Positions 58,825-64,000 of a DNA stretch of 64,000 nucleotides are shown here, piece by piece. The notes under the pieces are model-generated. The model searched no databases and had not been told where the DNA came from. It saw nothing but the letters and a program-made list of their open reading frames with translations. Position numbers and translations under genes: made by a program. Source of the stretch: Rhodobacteraceae bacterium HLUCCO18 (GTDB lineage: Bacteria; Pseudomonadota; Alphaproteobacteria; Rhodobacterales; Rhodobacteraceae); the NCBI GenBank assembly GCA_001314805.1, contig LJSY01000021.1, forward strand, positions 1 to 64,000, given 5' to 3'. Position 1 is the stretch's first letter. Each line of letters starts with the position of its first letter.

Positions 58825-60051
58825 GTGCGCCGAGCAGTCCATCTTCTGACCGCCGCCTGTGCGGCCCTCTTTCTCGTCCTGTCAGCGGCGTCGTCCGCAG
58901 CGCAGTCCTTCGGCGCGCTCGCCCGCGTCGTGCCGTCCGAGACCGGGGCCGAGGCGCGGGGTGACGAGGTGATCCTGCGCCTCGGTCTCAGCCAGCCGGT
59001 GCCCTTCCGGGTCTACGCGCTCGACGCGCCGTGGCGGGTGGTGGTGGATTTCCGCGAAGTCCTCTGGGACGGGGTGCCATGGGCGCTCGCGGAACTGCCC
59101 GGCGTGGCCGGCATCGACGTGGGTGCCGCCTTCGAGCCGGGTTGGTCGCGCATGGTCCTGACGCTTGACGCGCCGATGCTGCCCGGCATCGCCGCGATGG
59201 AAACCGACGCGGCCTCGGGGCAGGCCAGTGTGCGCCTGTCGCTGGAACCGGCGACGGCGGAGGCTTTCGCCCGCGTCGCCGGACTGCCCGACGGCGTGGC
59301 CTCGGGGCTTGCACCCCGGTCGGTCGAAACCGCAGTGGCGCCGGACGGGCGGCCGGTCATCGTGCTCGATCCGGGCCATGGCGGTATCGATCCGGGCGCG
59401 GTGCGCGGCGAGCATACCGAGGCCGATCTGGTCCTGACCTTCGCGCGGGAACTGGCCGAGGCGCTGCGGCGCACGGGCCGCGTCGAGGTTGTGTTGACGC
59501 GCGAGGCGGATGTTTTCGTGCCCCTGCCGACGCGGGTCACGATCGCCCGCGCGGCGGCGGCGGACGCCCTGATTTCGATCCATGCCGACGCGCTGGCCGC
59601 GGGGCGGGCGCAGGGCGCGACGCTCTACACCCTGTCCGAGACCGCCTCGGACGCGGCCAGTGCGGCGCTTGCCGAACAGCATGACCGCGCGGACATGCTG
59701 CAGGGGATCGATCTTTCGACCTCCGACGACGTGGTGGCCGACGTCCTGATGGACCTCGCGCGCGTCGAAACCGCGCCTCGGGCCGATGCGCTGGCCGACG
59801 GGCTGGTGGCGGCCATCGAAGAGGACGGTCTGCGCCTGCACCGCCGTCCGCGCGGGGAGGCGGGGTTTACCGTGCTCAGGGCGGCCGACATCCCCTCGGT
59901 CCTGCTGGAGATCGGCTTCATGTCGGACCGGGGCGATCTGGAGAACATCCTCGACCCGGACTGGCGGGCCGCGATGCAGGCGGCGCTGGTGGAGGGCCTT
60001 TTGCGATGGACAGAGGACGACGCGATGCGCGCCGCGCTCCTGCGGCAGTAG
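58825..60051 (+). CDS. N-acetylmuramoyl-L-alanine amidase (GTG start)
   Basis: AMIN-like N-terminus and 'VIVLDPGHGGIDPGAV...LISIHADAL...SVLLEIGFMSDRGDLENI'. Confidence 0.9.
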   Translation: MRRAVHLLTAACAALFLVLSAASSAAQSFGALARVVPSETGAEARGDEVILRLGLSQPVPFRVYALDAPWRVVVDFREVLWDGVPWALAELPGVAGIDVGAAFEPGWSRMVLTLDAPMLPGIAAMETDAASGQASVRLSLEPATAEAFARVAGLPDGVASGLAPRSVETAVAPDGRPVIVLDPGHGGIDPGAVRGEHTEADLVLTFARELAEALRRTGRVEVVLTREADVFVPLPTRVTIARAAAADALISIHADALAAGRAQGATLYTLSETASDAASAALAEQHDRADMLQGIDLSTSDDVVADVLMDLARVETAPRADALADGLVAAIEEDGLRLHRRPRGEAGFTVLRAADIPSVLLEIGFMSDRGDLENILDPDWRAAMQAALVEGLLRWTEDDAMRAALLRQ

Positions 60052-60053
60052 CC

Positions 60054-60683
60054 TCAAGGCGCGTGGCGATACCGCGCCAGCCAGACCGAATGGCCCGTCA
60101 GTTCGGCGTCCTCGGGCCGAAACCAGACCACGTCGAAGCCGTTTTCCGCCAACAGCGTCCGGTAGTCCCCGGGATCGAGTGACGCATGATAGACGTCCGA
60201 CACGCCCACGCGGCCCCAGGCCTCGCTCGCCGCCGGGCCGGTCGTGAAGAGAAGCGTCGCCTCCTGCGCGGCATGTGCGGCAAAGACGGGAAACATCGCG
60301 CGCTGATCGGCGGGACAGAGGTAAAAGAAGGAATTGAACGCCACGATCACGTCGAAGCGCCGCCCCAGCGACAGGCCGCGCATATCTGCGCGGATCGCCT
60401 CGCCCCTCGGAACGCGGGCGCGGAACTCCGCGATCATCGCCGCCGCGCCGTCGACCCCGGTCACGCGGTCGCCCCGTTGAACGAACCAGGCCGCGATCGG
60501 CTCCCCGGAGCCGCAACCGAGGTCGAGAACCGTCAGCCCCGGCGGGCGGGCGTCCACGGCGGCCTCGAGGGCAGGCGCTTCCCAGAGCGTTCGGTTGCGG
60601 TCGCGCGCCCAACCGGGGGCTTCCCGCTCGTAGGCCGGCAGGATCGCCTCGGGACCGGGGCGTTCGGGGTCTTCGGTGTCCAT
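60054..60683 (-). CDS. Class I SAM-dependent methyltransferase
   Basis: 'LTVLDLGCGSGEPIAAWFVQRGDRVTGVDGAAAMI'. Confidence 0.88.
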   Translation of the reverse strand: MDTEDPERPGPEAILPAYEREAPGWARDRNRTLWEAPALEAAVDARPPGLTVLDLGCGSGEPIAAWFVQRGDRVTGVDGAAAMIAEFRARVPRGEAIRADMRGLSLGRRFDVIVAFNSFFYLCPADQRAMFPVFAAHAAQEATLLFTTGPAASEAWGRVGVSDVYHASLDPGDYRTLLAENGFDVVWFRPEDAELTGHSVWLARYRHAP

Positions 60684-60859
60684 GGCTCAGCCTGCACCGT
60701 TCACGATTGCGCGAAAAGCCGCCTCGTGTCGATCACGCCATGTTTTGACCCATTGTGCCTGTCGGCGTATAAGGCCACAGACCCGGCGGCAGACCGGGAT
60801 GGGGCGGAGGCGCGCAGGCGCATGGCAGGTGGCCTGACGGCAGCATAAGGTATTTCGGT

Positions 60860-63472
60860 ATGATCCGTTTCGTTCTTGGGATTTTCGGCGCCACGTTCAG
60901 CGCCATCACGCTGGGGCTGGTCTTCGCCGCCCTGGGGGTGGGTGGATTGCTGTACCTCTACAGCCACGATCTTCCCGACCACGACACCCTTTCGAACTAC
61001 GCGCCGCCCACGATCAGCCGTATCTATTCGCGCGAGGGCGTCGTGGTCGACGAGTTCGCCACGGAGCGCCGCCTCTTCGTCGCCAGCGCGGAAATCCCGG
61101 ACATGGTGGCCAATGCCTTCATCTCGGCGGAGGACCGGAATTTCTGGGAACATCCGGGCTATGACCCGCGCGCCATCGCCGCCGCCTTCGTGGAGGCGGT
61201 GCAGACCCGCGGCCAGTCCGTGCGCGGCGCCTCGACGATCACGCAGCAGGTGATGAAGAACTTCCTCCTCGACGGAAGCCGGACCATCGAGCGCAAGGTG
61301 CGCGAGATCATCCTCGCGGCCCGGATCGAAGGGACGCTGTCGAAGGAGCGTATTCTCGAACTTTATCTCAACGAGATCTTTCTCGGCCAGAACTCCTACG
61401 GGGTGGCGGCGGCCGCGCAGACCTATTTCAACGCGCCGCTCGAGGACCTGACACTGGAACAGGCGGCCTATCTTGCGGCGCTCCCGCAGGCGCCGTCGAA
61501 CTTCCACCCCGTGCGCGACTACGACCGGGCGATCAGCCGCCGCAACTACGTGCTGCGCGAGATGTACGAAAACGGCTATATCGACGAGGCGGAGCTTCAG
61601 CGCGCCTCTGCAGCCCCGCTCGAGACCGTGCAGGGCGGGCATATCGAGCCCTACCGCTCCACCCAGCCGCCGCGGAACTACTTCACCGACGAGATCCGCC
61701 GCCAGTTCTCGGCGCAATACGGCGAGGACGATTTCTTTACCGGCGGTTATGCCGTGCGCGCCTCGATGGACGAGGACCTGCAGCGCGTGGCCGCGCGCGC
61801 GCTCCGCCGCGCGCTGGAAGACTTCGACCGCGATCAGGGCCGCTGGCGCGGGCCGGTCGACCGGATCGATCCCGCGCTTCTGGATGGCGGCGAGGAGGCC
61901 TGGCGCGAGGCGCTGGCCGAGGCCGAGATCCCGCGCGACATCGACGGCTGGCACGCCGCCGTGGTGCTCGAGGTCGGCGAGAGTTCCGCGCGCATCGGGA
62001 TCGAGGACGTGGCCGAGGACGAGGACGGCCATTTCATCCCGGCCGAGGATGTCACATGGGCCCGGCCCGTGGACGAGGACGGGAACGCGGGGTCTCAGGC
62101 CCGCGTCGCTGGTGATCTGCTGAGCGTCGGCGACGTGGTCCATGTGCGCGCCATGACACGCGACAGCGACGGGTCCTTCATGCGCTGGACCCTCCGGCAG
62201 GTGCCAGAGGTGCAGGGCGGCTTCATGGCGATGGACGTCAATACCGGCCGCGTTCTGGCGATGCAGGGCGGTTTTTCCTACCAGCAGTCCAGCTTCAACC
62301 GCGCCACGCAGGCCACGCGGCAGCCGGGATCGGCCTTCAAGCCGCTGGTCTACGCCGCGGCGCTCGATTCCGGCTACGGGCCCAACACGATCGTCATCGA
62401 CGCGCCCATCGAGCTGGAGACGCCCGAGGGGATCTGGAGGCCCAGCAACGCGTCGAACCGGTTCTACGGCCCCGCACCGCTGAGGACCGGTATCGAACGG
62501 TCGCGGAACCTGATGACCGTTCGGCTGTCCCAGGACGTCGGCATGGAGACCGTTGCCCGCTATGCCGAGCGCTTCGGCGTCTATGACGACATGCAGCCGT
62601 TCCTCGCCAATTCGCTGGGCAGCCAGGAGACGACGCTTTTCCGCATGGTCGCGGCCTATGCGATGTTCGCCAATGGCGGCGAGCAGGTCGAACCGACGCT
62701 GGTCGACCGCATCCAGGACCGCTACGGGAGCACCGTCTACCGCCACGACCAGCGGCTCTGTCCCGATTGCGAGCTTGCCTCGCTCGACCCCGGCATGGGG
62801 CCGCGCATCGTGTCGAACCGGGAACGGGTGATCGACCCGGTCACGGCCTACCAGGTCACGTCGATGATGCAGGGCGTGGTGCAGCGCGGCACGGCGGCCG
62901 CAACTGTCGGCGGCGCGCTGATCCCCGCGGCGCTGGCGGGCAAGACCGGCACCACGAACGACGCCCGCGACGTGTGGTTCGTGGGCTTTTCATCGACCAT
63001 CGTGGCCGGATGCTACATCGGCTACGACCAGCCTCGCAGCCTCGGCAGCCGCGCCTCGGGCGGCGGCATGTGCGGGCCTGTCTTCGCCGAGTTCATGCGC
63101 GCGGCGGTTCAGGAGTACGGCGGCGCACCCTTCGCGGTGCCGCCCGGCGGGGTGTTCTACCCGATCGACCGCTATTCGGGCCAGCGCCTGCCGTCGGGCA
63201 GTGCGGGCGAGCATGTCGTCTACGAGCTGTTCCGCGAGGGCGAGGCGCCCTTCGAGGGGCTGTTGTCGGTGATCGACGGCGGCTGGGGCATGGGCTCTGA
63301 CCTGCCGTTGTTCGGGCGTGGAGGGGGCGGAGACGCGGACGCGGAGACGATCCAGCCGGGGGCTGCGTCGGCTCCGCGCGAGGATACGACCGTCACCACC
63401 TCGGGCGGTGGCACCGCGCGGGTGCCCACCGGAACCGGATTCGGCACGCTCAGCGCGGGCGGACTTTACTGA
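60860..63472 (+). CDS. Penicillin-binding protein 1A
   Basis: Transglycosylase 'AFISAEDRNFWEHPGYDPRAIAAAF', 'GASTITQQVMKNFLLD'; transpeptidase region 'RQPGSAFKPLVYAAALDSG' and 'KTGTTNDARDVWFVGF'. Confidence 0.95.
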   Translation: MIRFVLGIFGATFSAITLGLVFAALGVGGLLYLYSHDLPDHDTLSNYAPPTISRIYSREGVVVDEFATERRLFVASAEIPDMVANAFISAEDRNFWEHPGYDPRAIAAAFVEAVQTRGQSVRGASTITQQVMKNFLLDGSRTIERKVREIILAARIEGTLSKERILELYLNEIFLGQNSYGVAAAAQTYFNAPLEDLTLEQAAYLAALPQAPSNFHPVRDYDRAISRRNYVLREMYENGYIDEAELQRASAAPLETVQGGHIEPYRSTQPPRNYFTDEIRRQFSAQYGEDDFFTGGYAVRASMDEDLQRVAARALRRALEDFDRDQGRWRGPVDRIDPALLDGGEEAWREALAEAEIPRDIDGWHAAVVLEVGESSARIGIEDVAEDEDGHFIPAEDVTWARPVDEDGNAGSQARVAGDLLSVGDVVHVRAMTRDSDGSFMRWTLRQVPEVQGGFMAMDVNTGRVLAMQGGFSYQQSSFNRATQATRQPGSAFKPLVYAAALDSGYGPNTIVIDAPIELETPEGIWRPSNASNRFYGPAPLRTGIERSRNLMTVRLSQDVGMETVARYAERFGVYDDMQPFLANSLGSQETTLFRMVAAYAMFANGGEQVEPTLVDRIQDRYGSTVYRHDQRLCPDCELASLDPGMGPRIVSNRERVIDPVTAYQVTSMMQGVVQRGTAAATVGGALIPAALAGKTGTTNDARDVWFVGFSSTIVAGCYIGYDQPRSLGSRASGGGMCGPVFAEFMRAAVQEYGGAPFAVPPGGVFYPIDRYSGQRLPSGSAGEHVVYELFREGEAPFEGLLSVIDGGWGMGSDLPLFGRGGGGDADAETIQPGAASAPREDTTVTTSGGGTARVPTGTGFGTLSAGGLY

Positions 63473-63560
63473 TCGCATCCCTGCGGCGCGGTCGCGCCAC
63501 CTTGAGGGCCCCGGCAGTATTGTCTATCTCATGCGGAACCGCGAGCGAGAAGGCAGGACC

Positions 63561-64000
63561 ATGCGCGCCGAAACCCAGGGCCATATCGAGAAAATTCGCA
63601 AGTCGCTGGACCTTCTGGGCCAGCGCATGGGCCTCGAGACGGTGCAGCACCGGCTGGAGGAATTCAACGCGCGGGTGGAGGACCCCGACCTCTGGAACGA
63701 TCCCGAGCGCGCGCAGAAACTGATGCGCGACCGGCAGCTTCTGGTCGATCAGATCGGCACCTACGAGGCGATCAGGTCGGGGCTGCGGGACAATTCCGAA
63801 CTGATCGAGTTGGGGGAGGCGGAAGGCGACACGGAGGTCGTGGCCGAGGCCGAGGCGGCGCTGGCGGATCTGGCGAAGACGGCCGCAGCCAAGGAACTCG
63901 AGGCGCTGCTCGACGGCGAAGCGGACGCCAACGACACGTTCCTCGAGATCAACGCGGGCGCGGGCGGCACCGAAAGCTGCGACTGGGCCGGTATGCTGGC
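63561..64000 (+). CDS. prfB: Peptide chain release factor 2, truncated by window end
   Basis: 'MRAETQGHIEKIRKSLDLLGQRMGLE...RLEEFNARVEDPDLWNDPERAQKLMRDR...FLEINAGAGGTESCDWAGML'; ORF open at 64000, so not in the ORF track. Confidence 0.92.
   Translation, partial: MRAETQGHIEKIRKSLDLLGQRMGLETVQHRLEEFNARVEDPDLWNDPERAQKLMRDRQLLVDQIGTYEAIRSGLRDNSELIELGEAEGDTEVVAEAEAALADLAKTAAAKELEALLDGEADANDTFLEINAGAGGTESCDWAGML

Noticed and set aside
60701-62746. 681-aa minus-strand ORF
   Set aside because: Antisense to PBP1A; shadow frame.
63561-63720. Programmed +1 frameshift in prfB
   Set aside because: The reading frame continues without an in-frame UGA through the region where the classical CUU-UGA-C site would be.

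Overview
High-GC alphaproteobacterial DNA, most like Rhodobacteraceae by gene content. An A+T-richer accessory segment (about 1-10.4 kb) joins a conventional chromosomal backbone (about 10.4-64 kb). The accessory segment looks like the right-hand part of a mobilizable element: MobC-like protein, relaxase, ArdC-type antirestriction protein, H-NS/HvrA-like protein and several small ORFs. No integrase or type IV secretion genes are visible. At its left is the most interesting locus, a compact four-gene Pycsar-like putative anti-phage system. It contains a cyclic-nucleotide-binding transmembrane effector and a WYL-domain regulator (minus strand), divergent from a tandem class III nucleotide cyclase and a Cys-rich E2-like protein (plus strand, ATGA overlap). 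The two cyclase domains show complementary loss of catalytic residues. The backbone carries trxC, cbpA-cbpM, a UspA/SulP/ACP/E2/E1-fusion/acs/pps cluster, fdsGBA-fdhD-fdsD, an ABC exporter, an IlvD/Edd dehydratase, a corrinoid/methyltransferase cluster, purC-purS-(adh)-purQ, dctB-dctD, rne, a DsbA-like protein, an M48 protease, an aminotransferase, an amidase, PBP1A and a truncated prfB. Non-coding observations include an operator/promoter in the Pycsar-like locus, a nested inverted-repeat leader before ardC, two intergenic repeat families, and FNR-type boxes in four intergenic regions. All family assignments come from reading sequence motifs; no database search was run.
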